The notes: generated by a model from the sequence alone, not told the origin. Numbered from the stretch's first letter, positions 17,226-26,214 are shown. The stretch: DNA of 64,000 nucleotides from Mycolicibacterium bacteremicum (GCF_002086115.1 NZ_MVHJ01000010.1:62001-126000), one strand, 5' to 3'. Program-made: numbers and translations.

Positions 17226-17699
17226 ATGAGTTCCGCGACCCTGGTCGGCGTACTGAGCGACCGTGACTCTTGGCAGGCCGACGACTGTTCGGTTGCGGCC
17301 GCCCTGGACGTCGTCGGGCGCCGCGCGAGCCTGTTGTTACTGCGGGAGGCGTTCTACGGCGCGCACCGGTTCGAGGAGTTCTCCCGCCGCGCAAAGCTCA
17401 GCGAGAAGATCACCGCCGTCCGACTCCGGGAACTCGTGGACGAGGGTCTACTGGAGAAGCGGGCCTATCACGAGCCCGGCCAACGGCGCCGGGAGGACTA
17501 TCACCTCACCGAGAAGGGCGCGGAGTGCCTGCCGGCACTGCTCGCGCTGATGCGCTGGGGCGACCGATGGGTCCGAGCAGACGGCGGCCGGGTCGCGCTG
17601 TCGCACACCGGCTGCGGCGCGCCCATCAATGTCGAAGTACGCTGCAGCGAAGGTCATCCCGTGAGCGCCGGCGATATCCAGGCCGCGTTGCGGCGCTGA
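17226..17699 (+). CDS. HxlR-family transcriptional regulator
   Basis: About 157 residues from ATG 17226 (an ATG at 17217 adds three). The winged helix starts at CSVAAALDVVGRRASLLLLREAFYGAHRFEEFSRRAKLSEKITAVRLRELVDEGLLEKRAYHEPGQRRREDYHLTEKG, which matches the HxlR pattern. The C-terminal CGAPINVEVRCSEGHPVS holds two Cys and one His that might bind a metal, which is not universal in HxlR. Probably controls the divergent SDR. It has no SCP2-like extension, unlike the HxlR at 4.2 kb. Confidence 0.85.
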   Translation: MSSATLVGVLSDRDSWQADDCSVAAALDVVGRRASLLLLREAFYGAHRFEEFSRRAKLSEKITAVRLRELVDEGLLEKRAYHEPGQRRREDYHLTEKGAECLPALLALMRWGDRWVRADGGRVALSHTGCGAPINVEVRCSEGHPVSAGDIQAALRR

Positions 17700-17893
17700 G
17701 CTGATCGTCTTACCGAGAACTTCGCAAACCCGTCAATGCAGCAACGCAGACCGCTACCGGTCCCTGCGGCATCACCCGATCGTCGGCTGCCAGCTACGAC
17801 AAACAATGTGCGGCATGTCGCTTCATGTCGAGAGATTCGATTGGCGAACTTGCCTCATCAACCGTTGGGCGAACGTCGAGCGCGCACCTCAAT

Positions 17894-18661
17894 TCACCTG
17901 GGGGCCATACGGATGGCGCCATCCAGGCGGATGGTTTCACCGTTGAGCATCGGGTTCTCCACGATATGCACGGCCAGCGCACCGTATTCGTCCGGGTCGC
18001 CGAGACGCGACGGGTGCGGCACCTGCGCCCCGAGGGACTTCTGCGCTTCCTCGGGCAGCGAGCCCAGCAGCGGGGTCTTGAACAGGCCCGGGGCGATGGT
18101 GTTGACCCGGATCAGGGTGCGCGACAGATCCCGCGCGATCGGGATCGTCATACCGACCACACCACCCTTGGACGCCGAGTAGGCGGCCTGACCGATCTGG
18201 CCCTCGAACGCCGCGACCGAGGCGGTGTTGATGATGACGCCGCGCTCCGCCGACCCCTTGCCGTCCTCGAGCGGTTCCTGCTTGGCGATCCGCTCGGCGG
18301 CCAGTCGCAGCACGTTGAAGGTGCCGATCAGGTTGACCTCGACGACCTTACGGAAACCGTCCAGCGGGAACGGGCCCTCCTTGCCGAGGGTCTTGATGGC
18401 ATTGCCGATGCCCGCGCAATTGACGTTGATGCGCACCGGGCCCAGCGACTCGGCGACATCGAGGGCCTTGCTGACGGCGTCCTCGTCGGTGACGTTGGCG
18501 GCGACGAACGTGGCCCGCTCGCCCAGCTCGGCGACGACCTCTTCACCCTTGAGGTCGATCACGACGACGGAGGCGCCGGCATCGAGCAGCCGCTTGGTGG
18601 TGGCCAGGCCGAGGCCCGAGGCCCCGCCGGTGACCACCGCAACCGAATCCTTGATTTCCAC
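17894..18661 (-). CDS. SDR, 3-hydroxyacyl-CoA dehydrogenase type-2 (HSD10)-like
   Basis: 255 residues, GTG start with AAAGGAAA eight bases upstream. TGGASGLG cofactor motif, NCAGIG in place of NNAG, an insertion [55 protein letters not shown] with Tyr/Lys, and C-terminal [24 protein letters not shown]. These are features of the HSD10/type-2 3-hydroxyacyl-CoA dehydrogenase group, so NAD-dependent oxidation of a hydroxyacyl-CoA or hydroxysteroid is likely. It lies downstream of the FadD/MceG operon on the same strand, 175 bases beyond the small hypothetical gene, and may serve the same pathway. Confidence 0.86.
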   Translation of the reverse strand: MEIKDSVAVVTGGASGLGLATTKRLLDAGASVVVIDLKGEEVVAELGERATFVAANVTDEDAVSKALDVAESLGPVRINVNCAGIGNAIKTLGKEGPFPLDGFRKVVEVNLIGTFNVLRLAAERIAKQEPLEDGKGSAERGVIINTASVAAFEGQIGQAAYSASKGGVVGMTIPIARDLSRTLIRVNTIAPGLFKTPLLGSLPEEAQKSLGAQVPHPSRLGDPDEYGALAVHIVENPMLNGETIRLDGAIRMAPR

Positions 18662-18836
18662 GTGCTGATTTCCTTTCGTTCAGTCGATCGGGACGGCGTC
18701 GCAGTCCGCACCAAGCGGAGATTGCCTATACCCGGCTAACCCCGCCGCATGCCGGTTCGCTACCAAAGCTGCTTCAATCCATGTCCTGCAGCGGTTTGAC
18801 AGGACAGGAAGGCTGACCGGCAGGAATTTTGTCGCG

Positions 18837-19208
18837 CTACTTGGCGGTCACCAGCCGCCAGGCCGCGGGCTCACGCCCGGCGATCCCGCGGGTCAATGCT
18901 CCGCTACCCGCGACAGCTTCGGGAGGATTCGAGCCGGCTGAGATGCGTACCTTATTCGCCAGCTCCCGTAGGGAGGTCTCGAGATCACTTCCGACGAAGC
19001 CATTTACCCACGACCACAAGGAGGCCGACAGTGCCGGCGGAACCGCCATGGCGCTGCGCGCAAAGCATTCCAGCAGTGTGGTGATCGTGTCGCGATACTC
19101 CCCCGCCCCGAGTCGCACGCAGATCTGATTCTTCGTGTTCTCGTCGATGAACCCGGTGGCGACATCGGCCAGGGCCCATGCGAACGCACACTCCTCAGCC
19201 CGGTTCAT
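18837..19208 (-). CDS. Hypothetical protein co-translated with MceG
   Basis: 123 residues, mainly helical, no signal peptide. MNRAEECAFAWALADVATGFIDENTKNQICVRLGAGEYRDTI suggests a compact helical protein with no catalytic motif that I recognise. Its ATG overlaps the stop of the MceG gene (ATGA at 19205-19208), which strongly ties it to the ATPase and to the mce importer system. Possible roles are an assembly or regulatory partner, but nothing in the sequence proves it. Confidence 0.65.
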   Translation of the reverse strand: MNRAEECAFAWALADVATGFIDENTKNQICVRLGAGEYRDTITTLLECFARSAMAVPPALSASLWSWVNGFVGSDLETSLRELANKVRISAGSNPPEAVAGSGALTRGIAGREPAAWRLVTAK

Positions 19209-20290
19209 CAGGAGTCCTCCCGGGTCACTGCCACGGGGATGGACTGCGTGGGTGCGTCGTCCTCGTGGTGGGCGCGGGCGACGTGGCCCGGCTCGTGCGA
19301 CTTGAACTTGTGCGTGCCCTCCAGGTCATCGCGGATGGCCTCCTGGGCGGCCGGGGGCAGCGTGTGCAGGATCTCGCGCACCCGCGCCTGCCGGCGCGCC
19401 ACACCTTGACGCTCGGGCATACCCGGAGTGGCCATCAGCTGCGGCGGCACACCCTCGATCTCCTCCACACCACCATCGTGCTGACCCTGCTCCATCATCG
19501 CCTGCTCGGCCGCGGCGGTCGCTTCGTCCTTCTCCTCGGACATACCGATCGGCCCGATACGACGACCATTGAGGAACTGCTTGACCACCGGCTCATCAGA
19601 GGTCAACAACACCTCACGCGGACCGAACATGATCAGCTGCTTACGGAACAGCATGCCGATGTTGTCAGGCACCGTGCGGGCGATGTTGATGTTGTGCGTC
19701 ACGATCAGCACCGTCGCATCGATCTGGGCGTTGATATCGATCAGCAACTGCGACAGATAGGCGGTACGGACCGGATCCAGACCCGAGTCCGGCTCGTCGC
19801 ACAAGATGATCTGCGGGTCCAACACCAACGCGCGAGCCAGACCGGCACGCTTGCGCATACCACCAGAGATCTCACCGGGGAACTTGTGCCCGTCATTGGG
19901 CATACCGACCAACTCGAGCTTTTCCATCACGATGTTGCGGATCTCGGACTCGCTCTTCTTGGTGTGCTCACGCAACGGGAAGGCGGTGTTGTCGTAAATG
20001 TTCATCGACCCGAACAGCGCGCCGTCCTGGAACAACACCCCGAACAACGTGCGGATCTCGTAGAGCTCCTTGGCCGAGCACTCCAAGATGTTGGTGCCAT
20101 CGATGACGATCGAACCGCGCTCGGGGCGCAGCAGACCGATCAACGACTTCAAGAACACCGACTTACCCGTACCCGAAGGGCCCAGCAACACGCTGACCTC
20201 ACCCGCGGGAATCGACATCGTGACGTCTTCCCAGATCTTCGACGACCCGAACGACTTGCTCAGATTGGTCACGTCGATTTGGACACCCAT
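19208..20290 (-). CDS. mceG: Mce-system ABC ATPase MceG (Mkl)
   Basis: 360 residues. Walker A GPSGTGKS near residue 40, signature ISGGMRKRAGLARAL, Walker B IILCDEPDSGLD and H-loop VTHN are all intact. The last 110 residues form the charged C-terminal extension typical of mycobacterial Mkl/MceG. It energises YrbE permease dimers for lipid import by Mce complexes. GAGGGAAA precedes ATG 20290. In M. tuberculosis mceG is a lone housekeeping copy outside mce operons. Here it is the second gene after fadD, 15 bases downstream, under a promoter with the shared operator, so it may be a dedicated copy for the mce operon at 31-40 kb. Confidence 0.93.
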   Translation of the reverse strand: MGVQIDVTNLSKSFGSSKIWEDVTMSIPAGEVSVLLGPSGTGKSVFLKSLIGLLRPERGSIVIDGTNILECSAKELYEIRTLFGVLFQDGALFGSMNIYDNTAFPLREHTKKSESEIRNIVMEKLELVGMPNDGHKFPGEISGGMRKRAGLARALVLDPQIILCDEPDSGLDPVRTAYLSQLLIDINAQIDATVLIVTHNINIARTVPDNIGMLFRKQLIMFGPREVLLTSDEPVVKQFLNGRRIGPIGMSEEKDEATAAAEQAMMEQGQHDGGVEEIEGVPPQLMATPGMPERQGVARRQARVREILHTLPPAAQEAIRDDLEGTHKFKSHEPGHVARAHHEDDAPTQSIPVAVTREDS

Positions 20291-20305
20291 ATCTGTTTCC
20301 CTCGA

Positions 20306-22120
20306 TCAGTCGGTGCGGTACAGGTCGTCGATGACGTCGGCGTACTTTGTTGAGATGACACGACGCTTCAACTTCGATGTCGGTGTCAGCTCGTTGCCGT
20401 CGGGCAACCACTCGTCGCTCAGCAGGCGATACCGCTTGATCTGCTCGACCCGTGACAACTGACGATTCGCGGTGTCCACGGCATCTGCAACGGCCCGCTG
20501 AATGCGTTCATCGGCGCTGAGTTCGGCCGCGGTCGCGTGCGACAGTCCATGCTGTCGCGCGAAAGCGCCGGCGACATCGGGATCCAGCACGATCAGCGCA
20601 ACATTGTATGGACGGGCATCGCCGATACAGCAGACCTGCCCGATGAGCGGGGAAGCGCCTTTGAGGGCGCTTTCGATATTGACCGGCGACATGTTCTTTC
20701 CGGCCGCATTGATGATCAGTTCCTTCTTGCGGTCGACGATCCGCACGAAACCCTCGGCGTCGATGGTGGCCACGTCGCCGGTATGCAGCCAGCCGTGCTC
20801 GTCGATTGCTTCTCGCGTCTTCTCGGGATCCTTGCGGTAGCCGCGCATGACGTGGCGGCCTTTAAGAAGCAGCTCACCGTCGTCGGCGATCTTGGCGAGG
20901 GTGCCGGGCATCGGCTGGCCGACCGTGCCCATCCGGATGTCGCCGGGTAGGTTGGTCATTCCCAGCGCGCCGGTCTCTGACATTCCGTAGCCTTCGGCCA
21001 GCGGCACACCAAGCGCCAGGAAGAACTCGTGCACGATCGGCGCGATCGGCGCGGCACCGGTCATCAACAGATGCACGTCATCAAACCCGAGTTCTTTGCG
21101 CAGCGGGGCAAAGACATTCGCTTCGGCCTGCCGCCATTGTTCGGCCAACTCGGCGTTGAGCTCGCCACCCTCTTCCTCAATTCGCAGCTTCACCGCGGCA
21201 ATGTCGATCGCGGCGTCGATCTCCTGCTGTGCAACAGCGGTCTGCGCTTTGAACCGGGCCAGCAGCGCTGCCCGCAGCTTCTCCCAGATCCGCGGCACCC
21301 CCATGAACCAGGTGGGACGGGTCTGCGCGACGGCGGCGAAGATCTGCCGCGCGTCCTGCACCGTGGTGATCGTCCAACCGGTCGCCATCTGCAGATAGTG
21401 CGAGAAGATGCGATCGGCCATGTGCGCGGTGGGAAGGTAGGAGATGCAGCGACCCTCGGGCACGAACGGGAAGCGCTCATTACAGGTTTCCAGAACGAAC
21501 ATCACATTCGAATGCGTGAGTTCGACGCCCTTGGGTGGCCCGGTGGTGCCCGAGGTGTAGATGAGTGTCGCGACATCGTCGGGATGCACCTCGCGCCAGC
21601 GTGCTTCGAACGAGAAGTCCTCCGGCGCGGAGAGACGAGCAAGACTTGTTGCCCCATCCGGCAGATCACCATCGGGATCAACCACGACGATGTGCTCCAA
21701 GAACCGGAGATCCTCGGCTGCCCGAATCTTCTCGACGTACCGCTGCTCGCAGAGCATGACGCGGTTCTCCGCATGATTGAGAAGGTACGAAATCTGTTGC
21801 GGTGCAGACGTGTTGTAGATCGAGAAGGGCGTCGCGCCCAGGTGCAGGACCGCGGTATCGATGAGATGGAACTCGGGGCGGTTGGACATCATCAACCCGA
21901 CGGTATCGCCGCGCCGCACTCCGAGGCCGGCGAGCGCACCTGCGATGCGCTGCACCGCTTCGCCGTATTCACGGCGGGTGATGAAGCCGGTTTCACCATG
22001 CGCCCGGATCGCGACGGCCTCCGGATCGGCGGCGATGGTGCGTTGAAACAGGCCGCAGAGTGTCGTTTCCTCGGACAGGGCTGCCGTCAGCTCATCCGGC
22101 TCGGCTATCGATGTGCTCAC
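20306..22120 (-). CDS. fadD: Long-chain fatty-acid/steroid-acid CoA ligase (FadD)
   Basis: 604 residues, ANL superfamily. P-loop TLIYTSGTTGPPKGVELTHSN, A5 motif GYGMSETGALG, and HTGDVATIDAEGFVRIVDRKKELIINAAGKNMSP with the hinge and nucleotide-binding Asp. It activates a carboxylic acid to its CoA ester through an acyl-AMP. The size and the long helical insertion (residues about 260-300) match the long-chain acyl-CoA synthetase group. GTG start only nine bases downstream of operator A, so repressor binding there would block its promoter. First gene of the fadD-mceG-hypothetical operon, coupling import energy to substrate activation. Confidence 0.9.
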   Translation of the reverse strand: MSTSIAEPDELTAALSEETTLCGLFQRTIAADPEAVAIRAHGETGFITRREYGEAVQRIAGALAGLGVRRGDTVGLMMSNRPEFHLIDTAVLHLGATPFSIYNTSAPQQISYLLNHAENRVMLCEQRYVEKIRAAEDLRFLEHIVVVDPDGDLPDGATSLARLSAPEDFSFEARWREVHPDDVATLIYTSGTTGPPKGVELTHSNVMFVLETCNERFPFVPEGRCISYLPTAHMADRIFSHYLQMATGWTITTVQDARQIFAAVAQTRPTWFMGVPRIWEKLRAALLARFKAQTAVAQQEIDAAIDIAAVKLRIEEEGGELNAELAEQWRQAEANVFAPLRKELGFDDVHLLMTGAAPIAPIVHEFFLALGVPLAEGYGMSETGALGMTNLPGDIRMGTVGQPMPGTLAKIADDGELLLKGRHVMRGYRKDPEKTREAIDEHGWLHTGDVATIDAEGFVRIVDRKKELIINAAGKNMSPVNIESALKGASPLIGQVCCIGDARPYNVALIVLDPDVAGAFARQHGLSHATAAELSADERIQRAVADAVDTANRQLSRVEQIKRYRLLSDEWLPDGNELTPTSKLKRRVISTKYADVIDDLYRTD

Positions 22121-22128
22121 TCCGAGAT

Positions 22129-22146
22129 CATATACACAGTGTATGG
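22129..22146 (+). promoter_or_regulatory. Operator-like motif, site A (fadD-mceG promoter)
   Basis: CATATACACAGTGTATGG, containing the perfect 13-bp palindrome ATACACAGTGTAT (22132-22144). It aligns with nine other promoter sites in the 22-48 kb region at GTATG (positions 13-17) and CA (7-8). It lies nine bases upstream of the FadD start. Confidence 0.75.
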
Positions 22147-22185
22147 ACGTTGTGAATGCTTTTGCCGGAATCGAAGGCAGTTGCC

Positions 22186-23337
22186 CTACAGCGACGACAC
22201 CGCACCGCTTTCGATCAGCTGATCAATGTCAGCGACGGAGTATCCCGCCTCGATCAGCACGTCCCGGCTGTCCTGCCCGGGCTTGCGCTGCGGACGGGGC
22301 GTGGTCGGCGGGGCGCCGTCGAAACGCGGTGCGGGCGCGGCCTGCTGCACGCCATCGACCTCGATGAGCGTTTTGCGGGCGGCGTTGTGCGGGTGGTCGG
22401 CCACCTCGGACAGACTGAGCACCGGCGCGTAACAGGTGTTCCGCCCGTCGAACATCTCGTCGAGCTCAGCGCGGTCATGCATCGCTATCCGGCCGGCCAG
22501 CACGGTGCGGAATTCTTCCCATCGGGTCTCGTCGAACTGATTGCGGCGCATATCATCCGGAAGGTCCAGGATATCGCAGAGTTCATGCCAGAACTGAGTT
22601 TCGATCGCACCGATGCTCACCCACTGACCATCGCGAGTCAGGTAGACGTCGTAGAAGAACGCCCCCGAGTCGAGCAGGTGGGTTCCGCGATCCGCGCTGA
22701 AGTCACCCTTACCGCGCAACGCGTGAAACATCGCCATGAGGGCCGAGGCGCCATCGATCATGGCGGCATCCACGACGCGCCCCGTGCCGGTTGCGCGGGC
22801 AGACAGGATTCCGGCGAGCATCCCGAAGGCCATCAGCATCCCGCCTCCGCCGAAGTCGCCGACCAGGTTCAGCGGCGCGGTGGGCGGACCGCCTCTGCGG
22901 CCGATCGCGTGCAGCGCCCCCGTCAGCGCGATGTAGTTGATGTCGTGCCCGGGCAGTGACGCCATCGGTCCGTCCTGGCCCCAGCCCGTGACGCGGCCGT
23001 AGACCAGTCGAGGGTTCACAACAAGACAATCCTGCGGACCGATCCCGAGTCGCTCGGCCACACCCGGGCGGTAGGTGTCGATGATGCCGTCCGCGTCGCG
23101 GCACAGTTCCTTTACCACCTCTGCACCCCCGGGGTTTTTCAGGTCGACCGCGATCGATCGTCGGCTGCGGAACATGACGTCATGCCCGCCTTCGGCCCAG
23201 GGGTTCCCGCCCGGACGGTCGACTGTGATGACGTCGGCGCCCAGGTCGGCCAACATCATCCCGGCGAACGGGCCCGGGCCGATTCCGGCAAGTTCGATGA
23301 TGCGCACGCCCGCGAGTGGCGCCTCGTTATCAACCAT
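22186..23337 (-). CDS. CaiB/BaiF-family alpha-methylacyl-CoA racemase-like enzyme
   Basis: 383 residues from ATG 23337 (TTG 23346 is an alternative). Features of the formyl-CoA-transferase/racemase family: IIELAGIGPGPFAGMMLADLGADVITVDRPGG, RSRRSIAVDLKNPGG, and LVYGRVTGWGQDGPMASLPGHDINYIALTGALHAIGR. GHDINY is the characteristic stretch of alpha-methylacyl-CoA racemases such as mycobacterial MCR, which includes the catalytic Asp. Expected reaction: epimerisation of 2-methyl-branched acyl-CoA so beta-oxidation can proceed. It lies between operators A and B in an operon of its own and points to a methyl-branched or steroid/isoprenoid side-chain substrate. Confidence 0.88.
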   Translation of the reverse strand: MVDNEAPLAGVRIIELAGIGPGPFAGMMLADLGADVITVDRPGGNPWAEGGHDVMFRSRRSIAVDLKNPGGAEVVKELCRDADGIIDTYRPGVAERLGIGPQDCLVVNPRLVYGRVTGWGQDGPMASLPGHDINYIALTGALHAIGRRGGPPTAPLNLVGDFGGGGMLMAFGMLAGILSARATGTGRVVDAAMIDGASALMAMFHALRGKGDFSADRGTHLLDSGAFFYDVYLTRDGQWVSIGAIETQFWHELCDILDLPDDMRRNQFDETRWEEFRTVLAGRIAMHDRAELDEMFDGRNTCYAPVLSLSEVADHPHNAARKTLIEVDGVQQAAPAPRFDGAPPTTPRPQRKPGQDSRDVLIEAGYSVADIDQLIESGAVSSL

Positions 23338-23436
23338 TCGATTCAATCCCCAGCTTCGACAAACGATTTCGTGGCCCGGCGAACACGATCAGGGTGCGAC
23401 AACCGAGCCCGTGTGACGCTAAGCCAATGTTGACAC

Positions 23437-23454
23437 TATGTCCATACGGTATGT
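23437..23454 (+). promoter_or_regulatory. Operator-like motif, site B (racemase/SDR divergent promoter)
   Basis: TATGTCCATACGGTATGT, including the perfect palindrome CATACGGTATG (23443-23453). It matches site C at 16 of 18 positions and lies between the divergent racemase-like and SDR genes. Confidence 0.8.
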
Positions 23455-23545
23455 ATCTTGGGTGGCGTCCGTCACATCGACGAGCCGTTGGCGACCGTCG
23501 TCGCAGGACACCGGCTCAGAATCGGGTAGGAAAGTGAGCACCTCC

Positions 23546-24301
23546 ATGCCAGGCCATGAAGCTTCATCGGTAGTCGTCACAGGTGGCGCCAGCGGTATCG
23601 GACGGGATATCGCCCGTCGATTCGCAGCAGCAGGCGCCCGCGTCGTGGTCGCCGATATCGATGACGTCGCGGCCAAGAGCGTCGCCGCCGAGCTCGGTGG
23701 TAATGGTCGTGCGATCCGGTGCGATGTCACCGAGCGCGGCGCGGTGGACGCCGCCGTCGCACTGGCCGTGAGCGAGTTCGGTCGCCTCGATGTCATGGTC
23801 AACAATGCCGGGGTCTGCACCTTGGGACCACTGCACCTGCTCGGCGACGACGACTTCGATCGCATGATCGAGGTCAACCTCAAGGGCACATTTCGCGGCA
23901 TCCGCGCCGCCGTAGGCCAGATGCCCGAGGGCGGCGCAATCATCAACATCGCGTCGACCGCGGGCCTCAACGGCGCCCCACTGCTGGGCGGCTACGGGGC
24001 CACCAAGGCCGGGATCGTCAACTTGACCAAGACCGCCGCCGCCGAACTCCGGCCGTTTGGCATCCGGGTGAACTGTGTGTGTCCCGCACTCGTTGAGACA
24101 CCGTTTTCCGATGCCCTGGTGACCGGGTTCGAGGCGGCGACCGGCGCATCGGCTCAGACATACTTCTCGGAGAAGCAGGGTCGGATCGGACAGCCCGAGG
24201 ATGTGGCAAAAGTCGTTCTGCATCTGGCTTCTCAGGACGCCGGTTGGGTCACCGGCATCGCCTACCCCGTCGACGGCGGATTGATGGCCGCGTCCATCTG
24301 A
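23546..24301 (+). CDS. Short-chain dehydrogenase/reductase
   Basis: 251 residues from ATG 23546; GTG 23534 is possible. TGGASGIG, NNAGVC, NIASTAGLNGAPLLGGYGATKAG (Ser, Tyr, Lys) and GIRVNCVCPALVETPF give a complete classical SDR, ending in YPVDGG. Likely NAD(P)-dependent oxidation or reduction of a hydroxyl/keto group on the imported substrate. Downstream of operator B and followed 90 bases later by the uncharacterised cysteine-rich protein, with a strong terminator after that gene, so the two form one operon. Confidence 0.88.
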   Translation: MPGHEASSVVVTGGASGIGRDIARRFAAAGARVVVADIDDVAAKSVAAELGGNGRAIRCDVTERGAVDAAVALAVSEFGRLDVMVNNAGVCTLGPLHLLGDDDFDRMIEVNLKGTFRGIRAAVGQMPEGGAIINIASTAGLNGAPLLGGYGATKAGIVNLTKTAAAELRPFGIRVNCVCPALVETPFSDALVTGFEAATGASAQTYFSEKQGRIGQPEDVAKVVLHLASQDAGWVTGIAYPVDGGLMAASI

Positions 24302-24391
24302 CCGTCGCGAAACCCCTCAGCCCCCGGGCCGGCCGCCAGCCGCTCGTCACGGTCGCTCCTGGGAAACCCATCAACCGATCAGGAGTCGACA

Positions 24392-25732
24392 ATGACAGAA
24401 CTGGTTTTCAGCAAAGAGGAACTCGCCGAACTCGCGACCGCCCCAGGGGATCGGGCGCTGGCCGCGCTCGAACGAGGTGACCTGGCGACGGCACGCGCCA
24501 TCGCCGAGGAATCGATCGACGCGCACTTCTCCACCCGCGATATCTACACCGCATGGAACAGCCTCACCATCAGTTACATCGCACGCGAGTTCGGCGCAGA
24601 AGCGCTTGCCGCGTCGGTGACTGCTGCCGTGCGCACCATCTCACGTCCGTGGGCGGAATGGTTTCGCAACGGTGTTTCCCGAGAAGCAATCGGTTCCATG
24701 GCAACAATCTTCCGGATGGACGGCGCGCAGCTGGATGCCGTGGAAGAAGACGAGTCCAGGATCGTCTTCGTGTCGTCCGGGTGGGCCGGCACTCGGTCCG
24801 ATGCCATCCCCGGGGGCGGCGATCTGCGGCTGTTCAGCACGGCCATCGAACAGTGGTGCTGCGAATGGCTGGGTTACCCGCCGTTCGTCTTCGACGGTGG
24901 GCGGGACGGCTTGCCGCTACGGCTGACGTTCTACAAGAACCCGCTGGACGTCCCTGTCGAGGTGTTCAGCCGCCTCGGCGCCATCCGCGATATCGCGCGC
25001 ATCGGGGCAGCCTTCGACGTATCGGGCGCCCTGCTGTTCGATGCCGATGAACTGGAGGACATGCGATTTCAGGCCTACGCGCTGGCTGTCAAGGCCATCG
25101 ATGCCGGCGATCTGGTCCGGGCTCGTCGCCACCTCATGCTGTCGAAGACAGAGTGGTACCTGGGACATCATTTCGGCCGTGACCTCATCACCGCGCAGAC
25201 CGGCTGGATCCTGCAGAACCATGGCGTGCAGCACTGCTGGGAGGCTGTCGACCAGTGCTACAACCTGCCGACCATGGGTCCGGTGCTGGGACAGGTCGAT
25301 GCGATGTCCTATCGCGATCAGGTGCAATGGCTTTCGACACTCTTTCACCAGCACGGCATGAAGTACACGTGGTTCGAGGACGAAGGCCGCCTGGCATTGG
25401 ATGCCGCGCCCTGCGGCAGCGGGGGGCGGCTCATCGACGAGGGCGCCTACGACGGACCGAAGAACCTTCCGGTCGTCAAGGGACCGTCGGTGGAGAGCTT
25501 CGGCCTTGAGGAGATGCCGGTGTATTGCATGCACTGCCCCGGCACGAACAAGTATGTGCTGGAGAACGGCAGTCCGCATTTCCTGCTTGTCGAGCCGGGT
25601 ATCAAGGACGGAAAGATCACCGGGCACTGCCGGTTCAACATCTTCAAGTCCGAAGCGGCCATCCCGCAGGAGATCTACGATCGGGTGAGCGTCGGCCGCC
25701 CGCTGCCGTTGGTCAGCGTCGGCGCCCACTAG
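24392..25732 (+). CDS. Uncharacterised protein with helical repeat half and Cys-rich C-terminal half
   Basis: 446 residues, AGGAG seven bases before ATG 24392. I do not recognise the family with certainty. Residues 29-77 (GDLATARAIAEE...STRDIYTAWN...REFGAEAL) and about 236-290 (GDLVRARRHLM...GRDLITAQTG...HGVQHCWEAV) look like two copies of one helical unit. The C-terminal 110 residues hold C341, C379-x2-C382 and C413, in contexts APCGSGGRL, YCMHCPGTNK and GHCRFN. This could bind zinc or an Fe-S cluster or place a catalytic Cys. No signal peptide or membrane span. Being in the SDR operon under operator B, it is probably an enzyme or scaffold of the same catabolic route. Confidence 0.7.
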   Translation: MTELVFSKEELAELATAPGDRALAALERGDLATARAIAEESIDAHFSTRDIYTAWNSLTISYIAREFGAEALAASVTAAVRTISRPWAEWFRNGVSREAIGSMATIFRMDGAQLDAVEEDESRIVFVSSGWAGTRSDAIPGGGDLRLFSTAIEQWCCEWLGYPPFVFDGGRDGLPLRLTFYKNPLDVPVEVFSRLGAIRDIARIGAAFDVSGALLFDADELEDMRFQAYALAVKAIDAGDLVRARRHLMLSKTEWYLGHHFGRDLITAQTGWILQNHGVQHCWEAVDQCYNLPTMGPVLGQVDAMSYRDQVQWLSTLFHQHGMKYTWFEDEGRLALDAAPCGSGGRLIDEGAYDGPKNLPVVKGPSVESFGLEEMPVYCMHCPGTNKYVLENGSPHFLLVEPGIKDGKITGHCRFNIFKSEAAIPQEIYDRVSVGRPLPLVSVGAH

Positions 25733-25744
25733 GAACCCCTAACA

Positions 25745-25780
25745 AGAGATCCCCTACCTCGACCGAGGTAGGGGATCTCT
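25745..25780 (+). terminator. Strong intrinsic-type hairpin terminator
   Basis: A perfect 17-bp inverted repeat (arm AGAGATCCCCTACCTCG) with only two central bases, beginning 12 bases after the stop of the Cys-rich protein gene and followed by CTTTGTC. It probably terminates transcription from both sides, since the small membrane gene converges on it. Confidence 0.88.
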
Positions 25781-25798
25781 CTTTGTCAGCTGTGGCAG

Positions 25799-26005
25799 CT
25801 ACACGTGTTGTGCGGGTTGGGTATCGGCTTCGATGCGGCGCAACGTGCGCTCTGCCTGCACGAGGCCTCCGGCCACGCTGAGGCCGCCGATCAGAAGCGC
25901 CACCACCAGGACGAGCGCTTCGAAAACTCCCCCGAGTCCCACGGTTGGCGCGAGTAGAAAGAGCGCCGATGTGCCGAGGAACGAAATATTCAGAAGATGC
26001 TTCAT
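25799..26005 (-). CDS. Small two-helix membrane protein
   Basis: 68 residues from ATG 26005, chosen because GGGAGG lies seven bases upstream. Two hydrophobic segments (about 7-22 and 28-48) are followed by a charged tail LVQAERTLRRIEADTQ. No family recognised. Operator C lies 58 bases upstream, so it belongs to the putative mce-linked regulon. It may be a small membrane accessory of import or of a membrane-bound enzyme, which is inference only. Confidence 0.6.
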   Translation of the reverse strand: MKHLLNISFLGTSALFLLAPTVGLGGVFEALVLVVALLIGGLSVAGGLVQAERTLRRIEADTQPAQHV

Positions 26006-26062
26006 CGTGTCGCCTCCCGGAAGGTCCGCCGACCGAAGTACGGCCTCGCTATAACCATATAC

Positions 26063-26080
26063 TATGTCCATTCAGTATGT
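26063..26080 (+). promoter_or_regulatory. Operator-like motif, site C (small membrane protein promoter)
   Basis: TATGTCCATTCAGTATGT, embedded in ATACT-N10-AGTAT (26059-26078). Nearly identical to site B (16 of 18). It is 58 bases upstream of the start of the small membrane protein. Confidence 0.8.
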
Positions 26081-26123
26081 ATGGCCAATTGTGAGACCAG
26101 TTCGCCCGAACGCTGAGCACGAC

Positions 26124-26186
26124 GATGGCCGTGACCGCCGGCATGGAGGGCGCCATTGACCTTCACGCCGAGCGATCACGGCCATC
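26124..26186. repeat. Long-range inverted repeat in intergenic space
   Basis: GATGGCCGTGA at 26124-26134 pairs perfectly with TCACGGCCATC at 26176-26186, enclosing 41 bases. It sits between the small membrane protein promoter and the 3' end of the DUF2236 gene and may act as a terminator for the latter. Confidence 0.45.
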
Positions 26187-26214
26187 ATCGGGTACCGAGA
26201 TACGACCGGGGCCG

